Below, piece after piece: positions 1 to 13,700 of a stretch of 64,000 nt of DNA. The DNA is from Heliocybe sulcata. Taxonomy: Eukaryota; Basidiomycota; Agaricomycetes; Gloeophyllales; Gloeophyllaceae. The notes under the pieces are model-generated. The model did no database searches. It worked only from the letters and a program-made list of their open reading frames with translations, and was not told the origin of the DNA. The DNA is taken from the NCBI GenBank assembly GCA_004369045.1, contig ML213517.1, positions 68,757 through 132,756 on the forward strand, read 5' to 3'. Within the stretch, counting starts at the first letter, position 1. Each line of letters begins with the position of its first letter. The translations under genes were made by a program, and so were the position numbers.

Positions 1-33
1 TATGCTGTGACTACCACTGCAAACGACATCAAT

Positions 34-2710
34 ATGCCTCTGTCCTTATCAAATGGCCATGCGGTCTGTGTGTCTCTGCGCAACGTCCATATAACGTCTC
101 GTTTTTGGATCGGACGTGCCTCGGCTGTCAGAGAGGGCGCACTAACAGCTATATATCAGCAATTGAAAGATACGGGTAGATGGGACAATCTGAAGCTGAA
201 GTGGAAGGAGGGGGATCCACAAAAGCCGTAGGTATTTTGGTTGTGGTCCCGAGATCTGATTTTTGGAAAGTTGACGCGCACATTGGCGTAGACATCGATT
301 CTGGTGAGCACACTCTTCTGATCTTAGTGGTCTCTGTGAGACTGACCTGGCAATCTCAGGGACTCTGATATTGCGAAGTGGCTGGAAGCAGCTTGCTACT
401 CCCTCATAGACCATCCCGACCCAGCCCTTGCTCATCTTGTCGAGGAAGCGGTCGACCTCATCCGAGGTGCACAGCAGGAGGACGGTTATCTAAACTCGTA
501 CTATACGGTAAACGACTCTATAGTTGCGTCTGCATAAACTGTGAATCATGGTTAAACCTGTATTGATAGGTCGTCGAGCCTGGAAAGCGATGGACAAATA
601 TTGCGTAGGCGCCGACAACTCAGATGCACATTCAGACCTAACGGATAGCCCCGCAGGTGGTCTCACGAGATGTACTGTGCCGGGCATCTCCTGGAAGCTG
701 CATTGGCGCACCACGAATACAGTCCGTCTGTCTCTTCGTGTTTGTCATGTACGGTATGGTGAGACCTACCGGCAGCGCATTCAACGCGACTTCTGGGCCC
801 AATACTCAGCTACATTGAGCATATTAAGACAGTCTTCGGGCCTGATATGCAGCAGAAACACGGGTACGTGCTTGTATAGCCACTACACCGAGTCGTCCAT
901 TCAGTCACCTACCTCATAGGTACCCGGGCCATCAATGCCTCGAGCTTGCCCTCATTCGTGCATATGAGACTACTCAAGATAGCTCACTTTTGTCCCTCGC
1001 TAGCTACTTTGTTGAGGAGCGAGGCCGGAAACAGCCGTACGACAAAAATTCTGAGACAGTAGAGCGACACTACTATGATGTCGAGGCAGACGCCAGAGGG
1101 GAAGATGCTTTCGTAGGCCCCATGAGGAGACGAGGGGACAGATTCGAGTACATGCAGGCAGACAAGCCTATTCAAGAAATGGCCAACGAAGGTATCCGAG
1201 GACACTCAGTCCGAGCCATGTGAGCAGTCTCAGCCTGATAATGTACTGCTATTGACTTCCAGGCTAGGTATTGGTTAACTGCTGTCGCCGGTGTGGCTCG
1301 ATTAACTGGTGACAGTGGTCTAGGTGATGCAGTCCGCAGGTTATGGGAGAACACGACAGAAAAGAGGATGTATGTGACCGTGAGTTGAACTACCTTCATT
1401 CAATATGAACCCATCTCACTCTTGCGCCAGGGCGGCCTCGGTGCGGTTGGTGAATGGGAAGGATTTGGCCCGGATTATTTCTTTCCTAATGAAACTGGTA
1501 AGAGTGGCCACATGTTATTTGACTACAGAGTTGACCTCGTCAAAAGGATACTTGGAGACCTGTGCTGCGGTCGGTCTTGTCTTCTTCGCCCATCAGATGC
1601 TGCTGCTCGACTCCTTCAAACCGATGTATGCGCCCACCACACTCTTTCCTCTATATACCTTCTGAATTACCGTCTGGCGCTGCAGATATGCTGAGGTAAT
1701 GGAGCGGGCCCTCTACAATGGTGTGCTGGTCGGAATGAGCCTCGATGGCAAGGGGTTTTTCTATGACAACCCTCTTGCCACTGTCGAGAAGGACATGCAG
1801 CGAAGCGAATGGTTCGAAGTCGCATGTTGCCCACCCAACGTAGGCATACCCCTATATCTCTCAGACGATCTCTTCATTGATTGCCCGTAAAGTTTTCACG
1901 GCTGCTGGGGTCGCTTGGCAAGTACATATATACCTTGACGTCCAGTGACACCATATACGTCCATCTGTACATTTCCTCTGTCATGGAGTTGAAGGTGTCC
2001 TCTGGTCGCTCCGTGAAAATCAGGCAAGACTCGGATCAGTGGAAGGGAGGGAGTACTTTCACTTTGACAGGTGATGCTAGGGATCTGAAGAGACTCAAGC
2101 TTGGCCTGAGAAGACCGGCTGGTGTGCACAAATGGGAGGTAGGTTTCAATTTAGACAGACATTCTGGTTGACAGACATTCTGGTTTATGGCTCAAGCGGT
2201 ATTCTGCAGATCAAGGTCAGCGGTGTCGACCATTCTAACTATTCAATAAACGCAGCCGCCACGCTTCTCTACCTCGCCTACAATACTGTAGATGCATCCG
2301 CGACAACTCTCTCTGTTACAGTGGCCTACGACTATACACCTAGGATCCTCCGCCCACATCCACTCGACTCCGAGAACCATGGTTGCATTGCTTTCGCCAA
2401 AGGACCCTTCATTTATTGTCTCGAGAGTGTTGATAACTCTGGCATTGCAGACCTGCGCTCAGTACGGGTGGAGCCTAAAGAGGACATCGAAGAATGCTTG
2501 GATGTGGAAGCATTCAAGAAATGGGACTTGCAAGTCGTTACGTTGAGGACAAAGGGCTCTGTAATTCGAGAGGAGGGCGTCGAGCGGGACGTAGAGCTTG
2601 TTTTAGTGCCATACTTCGCGTGGGCGAATAGGGGTAGGAGTGACTTGCGGGTGTGGTTACCGGTTCATAGAGGTGATGGGATGGTGAACTCGTTCGCGAG
2701 CAACACCTGA
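34..2710 (+). CDS. GH127 beta-L-arabinofuranosidase
   Basis: This gene encodes a glycoside hydrolase family 127 enzyme (DUF1680), which removes non-reducing-end beta-L-arabinofuranose. The coding sequence is split by many short introns. The ATG at 34 gives a normal N-terminus with the family segment VHITSRFW. Later exons show [48 protein letters not shown] and ACCPPNV. In characterised GH127 enzymes the catalytic Glu and a zinc-binding Cys lie in the E-x-C motif, and the nucleophilic Cys is in the CC pair; both motifs are present. The C-terminal beta region reads [20 protein letters not shown] and the protein ends at FASNT. No signal peptide is visible at this start, so the product may be intracellular, unless an upstream exon lies outside the window. 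I did not verify every splice site. Confidence 0.83.
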
Positions 2711-3268
2711 CTGGCTGGAGGTACGAGAAGTGATCGATTCATGACTCGACGACGGTCGAAATGACCACCTGCTCATAATCAGCTTGCCGCTATCATCTCC
2801 GTCTGGTTGAAGAGAACGTGGAAGCGCATATAGCACGACGACAGAAGACTTTACACCACAAGCCATCGGTAGCTGAGGAAGATCTGAAGGTCGATGCATA
2901 TGATGGTCAACTGCAGGGTTCCATGCATACACGAGTGAAACACGGCACGATTGGAAATCTATGTTTATTGTGTAATCCAAAGCTATTGCAATTATTGCGG
3001 AAATACCGCTACATCATGAATAAACGTTAAGAGACAACATCGTAATTACCAAGCAAACAGAAGAAACATAACCGAAAACCATAGTATACAGACCCGTAAT
3101 ACAATGAGGCCGACCAGTTCAACTCCGATGTCAATGCGAGGGTAGTGTTGTATGCTTGCGAGGCGAGGGTTTGATGGAAGGAAGGGATATATTGCAGTTG
3201 ACACCGAACTATGATAGGTCTCACTAATATTAGGGGTATGCATACGGATGATTACGGTTTATAGTCGT
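2711..3268. other. Intergenic, no gene seen
   Basis: This 0.56 kb lies between the 3' ends of two convergent genes (GH127 and the H+-ATPase). It holds only short ORFs without recognisable motifs, so it is probably the two 3' UTRs and their polyadenylation signals. Confidence 0.6.
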
Positions 3269-6200
3269 CTATGCGGTGGGTCGAGAGGGGTGGCGGGCCA
3301 AGACCTGACCAGTCTGCTGAGCCTGGATCGAGCTGAAGCGCTGCAGCTCGGCAGGGTTCATCTTGATCTTCTGGCCAAAGCCGACCTTGCGCGCCGCCCG
3401 GCGGATGAATGATACACGGTTGCGGTACAAGGATTCGTGAACGGAGGCAGCACGCGACTGGGTGCGAGTGAGGGGAACACCACCAGTCGCTTGCATCTCG
3501 CGGGCAGCAGCGGCTTGGTGACGCTGACGAAGGCTCTTGATAACGGTGGCCTTCATCGCAAACTTGATCCAGTCGAGGGGAATGAACCAGATGATGTTCT
3601 GGAGGAAGTGGTGTAAGAAACGGCGCTGAAAATAGACGCGAAGGCAAGACTTACCCAGACCCAGACAATACCAATCCAGCCACCTTCAATAGCGTGGATG
3701 CTGGTGAAGCCCCAGTTACCGTAGGCAGCGATGATGGACGAGATGACCTGAGCGACGAGGAAAGCACCCAGGAGAGCGAACGAGGGGCGTTCCATGAAGA
3801 AGAAGCTGTGCGACCGTGTGACGAAGATCAGGGCCTGCGAGATGACTGCAACCTGCAAGTAGACAATCATGTGGAGTTGCGGGTCGTTCCTGTGGTCGGT
3901 CAGGTTGCCGCTGAGCGACACACCAAACTTGTCCTGGAAGAAAGTGGTCTCCAAGATGATGGCGACGAGGGCAACACTAGAGGAAAGAATCAGAAAAGCT
4001 GTATGGAACCATATGGTATAGAGAACTTACGTCGAAGCAGTGAGGTACAGACCGTAGGCAACGGCGTACGCGAAGATCTCAGCTAAGTCCCAACTATCCG
4101 GAGTGTTCGAGGGCAGGACACGGTCGACGGACAGGGTCATGATGGTACCGTCGTTCAGGAGCGCAATGATCAGGACCATGAAGGGAGGGAAGTCGAACTT
4201 CCACGCGAAAGCAAGGATGGCGAAGCAGACGACAATACGGATCGTGACGGCGCAGGCATAGATGGAATAGTTACGCATGCGCTGGAAGATGACACGAGAG
4301 CCGCGAATGGCGTGGACGATGGTAGACAGACCGGGCTCCGTCAATACGATGTCAGCAGCGCCACGAGCTGCGTCGGTGGCACCCTCGACAGCGATACCAA
4401 CATTAGCACGAGACAAGGCGGGAGCGTCGTTGGCACCGTCACCAGTCATGGCGCAAAGGTGGCCAAGGGCCTGGAGACGCTTGACAATCTCGTACTTGTG
4501 CTCAGGGAAGACTCCAGCGAAACCATCGGCGTCCATGATCATCTCGTCGAGATTGGCGTGCTTGCCACCTGCAGCGGGACCCTCCTTCAACACCTTAGAG
4601 GGGTACATATGGTCACCCAGGCCGAGACGACGACCGGTCTCCTTGGCGATGGCGAGCTGATCACCCGTAACCATCTTGACCTTGACACCGAGGGCAAGCG
4701 CATCGTCGATAGTCTGCTTGGTGTCCTCACGAGGGGGATCGAAGATGGCGAGCAGACCGATCAGCTCGAAGCCGTTGCCCTCACCCTCATGATCCTGACC
4801 ATCGAGCTCCTCGTACGCGACAGCGAGGGCACGGAGACCACGAGTAGCGAACTCCTCGACATCAGCCTCAAGACGGTTCTCTTGATCTTCAGTCTTGTTG
4901 CGGGAGCAGAGCTCGATGATGATACCAGTCATACCCTTGGTGACACGCTTAAGCTTGCCGGACGACTCCTCGCGGTAGGTGATCTCAGTGCGCTTGTCGA
5001 CGGGGTTGAAAGGCTTGAAGTCGAGGAGGGTGATGCCGGCACGAGCGCGGGATGTGTCACCGAGGGCACCGACAACACACTGGTCAATGGCGTCCTGGTT
5101 CTCGGTACGCGAAGCGTAGGCAGCGAGAAGAATGACGTCCTCGCCCGAGAAGGGACCGTAAGTCTTGACAAGGTTGCGGTCAATGGTGAGCTTGTTGGTG
5201 GTCAAAGTACCAGTCTTGTCGGAGCAAAGGATCGTGACACCCGCCAACTCCTCAATGGCAGTGATACGGGTGACGATAGCCTTGTGCTTAGCGAGTTGCT
5301 GTGCACCGACGGCGAGGGTGACGGACAAGACAGTGGGCATAGCGATGGGGATACCACCGATCAACAGGACTAGGATGTCGTCGAGACCGCGACGGTAGTT
5401 GTAGCGGAAGCCGGCGTACAGGACGAGGATCTCGGCGATGACGAAGATACCGATAGACACAAGACAGAAGGAGCCGATTTGGGCAAGGATCTTCTGCAAG
5501 TGACCGGTGGTGTCGTCGTCCTGACCGACAAGGGAAGCGGCACGGCCAAAGAAAGTGTTGGCACCAGTGGAGATAACAACACCCTCCGCCTCACCCTGCT
5601 TACAAGTGGAACCACTGATAGATGGTCAGATTATGTATATCAGGCACGCATACAGCGGGACTCACGAGAAACACTGGTCACCGAGCTTCTTGCTCTGGGG
5701 CAGGGACTCTCCAGTAAGGGCAGCCTGGTCGATGGAGACGTTGATGGCCTCAGTCAAACGGCAGTCGGCAGGAACGATGTCACCAATCTTGAAGGAGATC
5801 ATATCACCGGGGACGAGCTCGGAGGACTCGATCTCGCGCCAAGTACCGGCACGCTTGACCTTGGCCTTGGGTGCGAGGGAGTCCATGAGGGCCTTGACAG
5901 CGTTACCAGCGTTACGCTCCTCGTAGAAACCGATACCGGAGTTGATCAACAGAAGGGCGACGATACCGACAAAGTCCTCCCAGTCAGGGGGACGATGTTC
6001 ACCGTTGGACAGAACGATAGCAACCAGGGCGGCACCCTCCATGACCCAGGACAGGGGATTCCACATGAAACTCAGAAACTAAACGCGATGGTTAGTTTTT
6101 CATATCACGCGGCACGCTCAAGACATACCTGCAGGAACGCGTTCTGCTCCTCCGACTCGAGCTTGTTGGGACCGAATATCTCAAGACGGCGTTGGGCCTC

Positions 6201-6520
6201 GTCATCAGACAAACCGGCTTCATCGCATTGAAGAAGCTTGAAGACATCCTCGATGACGATAGTTTCCAAGTCCACCTTCTCCTTGTCATAGAGATCCTCC
6301 GCCTTCAGCTCAATTTGGGACATGTCGACGTTGGCATCTGGCCAGCGCGTATTAGGAAACCTATGACGTATAAGATACTCGAGAGCGACATACGGGTAGG
6401 CTTCTCCTCGTCATGACCAAAATCCTTGTACTCCCTTTTCTTTTTCTCCGGCTCAGCGGCATCGGGCTGCTCGTTGGTGGGAGCAGGCCCGGCCTCCTTT
6501 TCAGCGATAGGGTCTGACAT
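3269..6520 (-). CDS. PMA: Plasma-membrane H+-ATPase, plant-type P3A
   Basis: This is a complete P3A-type proton pump, which exports H+ at the plasma membrane at the cost of ATP. It begins [11 protein letters not shown] with an acidic, Lys-rich N-terminus and is interrupted by about five short introns. The core shows the actuator motif TGES, the phosphorylation motif [13 protein letters not shown] and the hinge [11 protein letters not shown]. The membrane region after the hinge reads [14 protein letters not shown] and [19 protein letters not shown]. That wording matches plant pumps rather than ascomycete Pma1, which has a different M5-M6 segment. The last exon is a basic C-terminal tail (RRAARKVG, ending RHPSRPTA) that could be regulatory; I infer this from position only. 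The gene is transcribed away from a long upstream region without genes, which fits a large promoter. Confidence 0.95.
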
Positions 6521-9500
6521 CGCGAAGTGCAGGGGGTGTGAGCGGTGTTGAGCAGAAGAGCGCGAGCGGGCTGCGACCCTAGCGGGTACTTGGTAGCGCT
6601 AGCGACGGAGCGGGAACGGCTACAACGACGACGACGAAGAAGAGGTGGTTGGGGTGAAGAGAGTTCGGCGACAGGAGAACCGCTTGCCTTTTATTATGGC
6701 GGACCGGCCAATCATCACGGCACCAAACATGAGCAAATAATGGTAGCCGCGCTTCGGCCGGATATCATTTCAAACTTCCCGAGCGAGGGGATTCCTCTTC
6801 GCGTGCGTTTGGCGTGAGATCATTCGCCCGGCTGTTCCTCAGGAATAAGGCAAAAGTTCGCTGCGGGGAATACTGCATGCGAGTTCCTCCAACCTCCCGC
6901 TAATGCCGTATACGTTCGCTCAAACGCCGTAGGGTTACTCCCGCCGTCCATTAGAGACTCGATGTACCGAAATGTTTCGCCTTGCAATAATAGGCCATCT
7001 TCTCAGCGCCAGCCCGAGTTTGCGGAATTCATCAGCGATGCTGTGTGGCTCGACAGCTGCAATAGCCGTCCATCTTAGCAGATTCATGATTTCGACTGAG
7101 GCTAGGAGACATCGTGATTGGATGATAATCACGCTTCTGCTTACGGTAGGGCCTGTAACGATGTGGCAACGCGACAACGCCGCAACACCACCCCAGAGTC
7201 CCCCACATCGCACTCTTGCATCGAATAAGAATCGGGGGTATCTTCGAGCCAAGTCCTGCCCAAGGCCGCCTCTGAGCCCTCCGCCCGTTTCGTTCGGTCC
7301 ACCGGACCCACGTTGAAGCTTTGAAACCGCTGCCGAATGTTGCTATGTCATCCGTGCTTCTCCTGCACACGACTGCGACGAGGGAAAACTCCCTTTCGAT
7401 CGTATCAAATGGTCGGATTGTATCCCTTGAGCTTTTTACGCTGTACGCTCTGAACGGGACAGGCCCGGCTGTCTCGCTCAGCCGGCGACATCGCAGTTTG
7501 TTGCTTAGACGATTCCGTCAGGCCCGTCTTGCTGGAAGGTCGGAGCGCGCGGCACCAATCAAGGTCGGCATCGGCCTGTTTCGGCCATGCAGAAATCCTT
7601 CATATCACTGCAGTTCCCTTCCTTTACCTGCGCAACTCTTCATACACGTTGCGATAATAAGAGGGTGCTCCGGTGCAGCTGCCCGTGCCCCGCATCTTCG
7701 TCCGAAAAATCGCCACTTGCTGAGGGGCAGGAACCAAGCCTTTGACCGCCCGTTGCAAACATAGAACTTCGCGTAAGTACGAAGGTGTAACCATTCGACG
7801 GGCTCGGCGGCTCGGGAGGCCGGCACGGACATCCTCACATAAGCCGGCGGCATCCTACTAGCAATATGTGCTCGCCATGCCGTCCGTCCTTGAAACTTCC
7901 GTTCGGCGCTGTTCTCTATGTCGGCGACGACACTCGGCATTCGGGTGGGTGGTCAATGATGCGACGGCGCTCGGCGACTCTTAGAAACGATATGCTTGGC
8001 CGGCGTTCTCAGCTACGGGGATGTATTACCTCTTGGATCTGATCGCCGGTCTGATACTCCTCCGACGTCGACGCTTGGCCTCTTGGAATGCGCGAAGTGA
8101 AGCTTCGACCAGGTTCGCTCGGGACTTGCTAACTGGACATCCATATACGGCTTCGGGCTGCACTTGCCAGCAAGCCTCGAGATTCCATGCTTCAGCTTCA
8201 AGCTTCAAGCTTCAAGCCTCACGCGCCGAGCAAGTGTAACGATTTGCACTTCACGCCGCCGGATGTCCATTGGCACGTAATGAAGAGGATCTGTCTGGCT
8301 ACTGGCACTCGCCTTCTTCAACAGGCGCAGAATTTCCCTAGTGTTTATCACGGGCTACTACAACGAGTACGCACATCGCACATCTTAGTAACCTCGGATA
8401 GTCCTCGGCGGGGTATATCATTGAATATGTCATAGCCAGCTGGTTTCTTCTCATTGGGATGCGCCACCGTGGCTGGTACACGACGTCAAAGGAAGCGAAG
8501 GCCCGATACAATCGTCACTAGAAGGTAAGGATCTACGTCGTGGATCCAGGGGAAGATAAGACTTGGTGAGGAGCGTCGGTGTAAGGAAACACCTAGCGAT
8601 TGGGTCTTCAGCCTCTTGAAGAAGGGCGGTGGCGCTAAGTAGGTTTAACATACCATCTCGTGCGTCTGGGCGACTTCCACCAGACGTAGGATGCGAATCC
8701 ACATCCTGCCATTTGATTATACCGGGCTCAGGCAGCTCTTACTGCCTTCTAGGTCATAGTCTTTGCCCTCGGTGCGGAAGCTGCTTCTGCTTCGATTGGA
8801 TCTGCTCCCTGTAACGGCCCGGTACTAATGCTATCGCTATTCGTCTCTGGCACGGAAGGCATGGCCTCCTTTGTCTGATTCTGGCTCGCTGCTTGCTTGT
8901 GCTACGTACTGGTCCTGAATATAAGTACCCTAGACCGACTCCCAGGTGTAGCACGCGCTGAGAATTCACGTAAGCATTCCCCCGCTATATCGAGGGACCG
9001 TCCCTACTTCTGCAGGCGTTAAGGGGAACTAATCTCGTTCTCGTGATCAACTGCACTTGTCGCATGGTTATCAGATATTTGCATGGCTGTTCACCTGTGT
9101 TGACTTGACGCTGTGCGGGTCAGGTCGGGCTAGCCTTGACAGTGACATGGGATCCTGATGTGTGCCATTGCGAGCGTGCCAAAGATACACACGTATATAT
9201 ATATATCAACAGACGGCAATGAGGCCGTGTGTGACCAACGCCTCTATGCCCTGCGGCCCCATACTATGCTCCCGAGCTGTCCTTACAAGCTCTGATCGGT
9301 TTGGTGGCCTTGTTTGCCGCCGTACGGTCGACCTGCCATCAGACAGGGGACCTCGGTTGCGGCAAGAGAAACCCTAGGTCCTGACACAGATGGCGGCGGT
9401 TATGACGAGGTTCGCCATAGCATACGCATGGTCTCTGGATGTTCCGTACCTTGCAAGACGAAAGAGGAATTATTTTCAAACATGAGGGACGCACTACCCT

Positions 9501-10726
9501 CGGTCCGAAGTAACCACGCTCGACTCTCCCATCTCAGCCACTGGCGTATTGGGATCACTAGGATACGGTGAGGTTAACTTCGAGCATATACGGTGCATTA
9601 TTCAGGGTTGACTCAGCTGCGATAGCATATGCGAATTATGCGGATTGATGCATGCGCAAGCGTCGAGGATATTGAACTTAGCGAATTCGAGGGTTATCAT
9701 GGCTGGGACCCCAAATACTGCCATCAAGTGTCTATGACAGTCGAGTCTCAACTGCTTCGTATCTCTTGTTGCCTACCGTATTGCTCCTTTCTAGCTGCAT
9801 GTCAAAGGAGCTTGGATGCTTGATGAATATTCTTCGATCTGTTTACGATGAACGAAGGAGCGTATTTTGCAATCAGTTTCGTAACTGGATCCGACTGCGA
9901 CGGAGGTAGTAAACAACGGAGGTATTAACTCTCTTACGCCACTCAAGCACCCTCGCAGTTAGACCCGAGCATTAAAGCAAGTACAAGTTTATACCATCTC
10001 ACACTGTCCGCTGATACTGCACAGGGTAACGCTCGCCTCCGACGCCTAGCGTAATTCACTCTTCGGCCGGACACACGCACGGAAACTCACGGGAATCCGC
10101 TAGTACATATGCTCGAGCCCTGGACATGAGTATGCTTAGCCCGAATATCTCGACGCTATTCGGAGGTCAGTGCGTTATCCCTTCCAACATGCAATATAGT
10201 TCACCGGTCACGTCAGAGTCCCCGTCGCCAAGTATTCAAGAAGTCGGCTCTCAGATCATATCTCGGACCTATGCACATCCACTCCTCATCCCGTCCTCGT
10301 CTCAAACACGAGAAGCTTGTTACTGCGGCGAATGCCTGCGTCCCTGTCCGCATGAGATGTGCGGTTCATTCCGCGTGTCACGCGTCCTAGGGTACGTCGC
10401 CGAATATATTTAATGTTCGGATAGGAATGACTCTGCCAATATTGAAGCTTGAAGAGACGACTCTCATGGTTACTATCCAGCCTCGACGCTGCTTTCAATC
10501 CTCTTCATTATTCTGGACCAACTTCGTGTCCACAACTGAGATGGTGACTGGGGTCTCACTACTCCGTAAGGACCGTCGGTAACTAGCCGATGACGTTTTG
10601 CCGCATTGTGGCGAGCTCAATCAGGCATTTCCGGCACGTGAATAGGGGGAATTATACCGCACCTTACATTTGCAGCATGCTGGTAACGGCGCTCGCCTTG
10701 CCCGAGGACTGTTCGTATCTCGGACC
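6521..10726. other. 4.2 kb gene-free interval
   Basis: This stretch separates two divergently transcribed genes, the H+-ATPase and the RING-H2 gene. No ORF here shows a recognisable domain, and none chains into a plausible spliced product by eye. Its left part should hold the H+-ATPase promoter and its right end the RING gene promoter. There is a short AT dinucleotide run near 9195. I found no transposon ends, tRNA or rRNA. It may hold unrecognised non-coding RNA or decayed sequence. Confidence 0.5.
8194..8218. repeat. Short CTTCAAG tandem repeat
   Basis: The heptamer CTTCAAG is repeated about three and a half times, creating overlapping AAGCTT palindromes. It is a small simple-sequence repeat in the gene-free interval with no clear function. 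Confidence 0.7.
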
Positions 10727-13700
10727 ATGTCGCACTCGTCCTCGTATCGCCCAGAGTCGACATCGCGGGCGACGCATGTTGCGCCGTACCTGACGCATGT
10801 CGTCGCCCATCACGGCCAGCTGACGCTAATCCCGCCCGACAACGCGGGGAGGATGCGCAAGGCCAGGACAAAGAAGCACAAGACAAAGGAGGGCAGGAGA
10901 AAGACGGACGCGTCGGACGCGTCTGATGTGTCTGTCGTTTTGACTGCCGCGTCGGCTAGGCTTGCGCAAGACGCTGAGCCCGAGCCGGTCCCGAGGCCCT
11001 CGAGCCGGTCTGTCGAGGAGAGGAGACAAATCCGCCATTTCGTGGATAGTAAGTCGACTATTCGTATTCATCGGTTGTTGATCGGTAGATGAATTGGTGT
11101 TGGCAGGCATAGCTATCCCGGACTTTCCGCCCCCTTCCTTCCAGGAGGCCATCGCGACAGGGTCGAGTTACCAGCCGTTCTCTCCGTCGGGAAACGGATC
11201 GTCCGCTGTCCTTTCTGGACAGTATATGGCCATGCCCTCCACGTACTCCCTTGCGACCACCTTGCATGCCATGCACCCTTATGGACCGCAGTTCTCGCAA
11301 GCCACCCCACCGCCATCGCCGTATTCCGCTCGCGACAATGAGGGAGACGATTACGATTCGGGATCCGAGGCATCTGAAGAGTCTATCGAGTATCTGGGTC
11401 CGTCAGAGACTCACTGGGACGAAGATCGCAGGCTGGGTTTTAGCCTCGAACAACGCGTCGAGAGGGAAAGAGAAAGACGCGTGGTCACGGAAGAAACTCC
11501 ATTGTCACCTGCGACGCGTTCGCCGCCTTTGAGTCCTCTTCGCCTTCCAAATTCGCCCATCAGCGAACGGTCCTGTGAACACAGCGAAGTTGACGAGCAT
11601 CCAAGGGCGAGAAGCCCCACGCGGGAGATCTTGCGCGACAGGTCCCCTTCGCCGACGCGTGAATCAAGCGAGATGCGACGACTTGCTGGCGCCTCTGTCA
11701 CGACACTCTTCTTGTCGAGGCGAGTTCGTGGAGATGCTCACCAGCATGAACGACCCGCATCGCCGACCGACGAAGCTGGGCGATTCACGACCAGCAGACG
11801 GCCCTCTACCTCCAACTTACTATCCAGATCCCGCCGCGCGGAAACTGAACCCTCGCAGGACAGTGCGAGTTCACCCAATGGCGATGAAGCCGATCCCAAG
11901 CGGATCGCTGGCTCTTCCATGTCGAATCTCTTGTTTAGGCGTCTGTTGAGCAGGTCCAAAAAGGGTCCATCGCCTCTAAAGACGTCGAGTGGCCCGCATG
12001 ACTCGTCTCCTCCCCTTTCGTCTCCTTCATCATTTTCTCTCTCCATATTTAACACAAGCCAACCATCGTCTCCAACTGGCGCTCATGGACATGCGCATGT
12101 CGAACGCGCTCAAAGCCCCACCTTGACTACCAAATCCCTACCTCTGGCTAACGGGCGAAGACGCAGCATTCCGTCCCTCCAAGTTTTCTCTTCGTTGAAG
12201 GGGAAGCGTCGCGGACACGAGAACCGGAACTCTGAGAGTTCCTCTGGCGAGACCCTTGACTCATGGCACATCGTGGACGACGAGGAGATACCTGACACGG
12301 ATACTCCATCACTGGAGATTGATCTGTGTGCGGAATTTCCAGCCCCGCCTGACCACATTCCCATCCCCGGCGACCCGAACCCACCCAGAACCCAGTCGCC
12401 GACTAGTCCTATCTTGGGACCTGCGTCTCCGAAGGATAAGTCTGGGCTCGCGAAGATTAGAAAAGCGCTTGCGTCGGCGTCGACTTTAAATCTGAATTTG
12501 ATGTCGAAACAGGATTTGACTTCGAGGCCATTTACGGGCCAGCCTACCGCTGTTGATGTCGACCAATCTCCTTCGTCATCGACGCGTGTTGGGCGTGGTT
12601 CGTCTTCTACGCGGGCTGAGACTCAATGTCGCTATCCTCATCCGTCCCCACCCGAAAAGTGCAGGAGTCCGCCGGGCTCTCCAATCTCGCCCATATACAC
12701 GCAGTATTCTCTCCCGATTTCCCCTGTCTCACAAGACCATTCAGAGTGTATCCATCTCGGCTCCCCAGTATCTGTACATCGTTCTCAGCGCAGTCGCCCA
12801 GGCTCTCCGGTGTCTGCACATAATCCTCAATCTCCTCGCTCCATTTCTCCGACGCTGTCGAATAACTCTCAAATTCCTCCTCACCTTTCTCCCACCTTTC
12901 CGAAACCAAAGCACCAAGTTTACTTACCTCGTCCTGCCTCTCCAGTGTCGTCTTCATTTGCGGCTGGCACCGCACCGAGTCCTGCTATGGCTAGTCCTAG
13001 CAAACCGAAGAGGAGACCTCCTCCACCACCTCCACCACGCCGAGCAGCGCACAAGCAAAATGCACCTGCCTCGGTGTCCAAGTCCTTCAATGCCCAAACC
13101 CCGAATAATACTGCCTCTTCGTCGGGTATATCCGGTCAGCTTGAAGCTACCACAGCCGCGAGTTCGGCTGCGACAGAAAGCACAGACTCGTTAGACTCGA
13201 AGGTGTTCAGTTCCGTGAGCTGCACTGACTCGTCCTCCTCATTGCCGAGAGCATTTGCTTCGGACCGAGGCTCTGGTCCTGACGAGAGAACAGCTGCTGC
13301 AGAGAGCTCCAGTCCATTCAGAGCTCCTTCGCCCGATGCCAACGGGTTTGATCGTGAAATCCTAACCCCGAGGGCTGCTCCAGCCGGTCTTCCTACGCAG
13401 ACCAGTTCGAGGTATAGCGAAGAGCTTGCGCGAGAGCCTCGTAGTCCTTTGTCACCTTCCGCCCACCAGCCCTCGCGTAACCAACCTATGAGCCCGCTCG
13501 CGAGCCGACATCACTATCCTGGCAGGCCTCTGCCTGTTCCTCCTTCTGCACGCCCCCCTACCACTAGTGGCTTCCCTATCTCGCCGAGCGACACTGGCTC
13601 GTGGAGGGAGAAGCAAGCATTGCTTGCGCAATCTCAACAAGCTGAGCGTGACGGTGCTGGACCGTCTAATGTCTTCACAGCGCCTCCGCCAAGTTACACT

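Noticed and set aside
4312-5373. 353-residue ORF on the plus strand opposite the H+-ATPase
   Set aside because: It is antisense to a conserved exon, and its length follows from the codon bias of the real gene. It has no domain.
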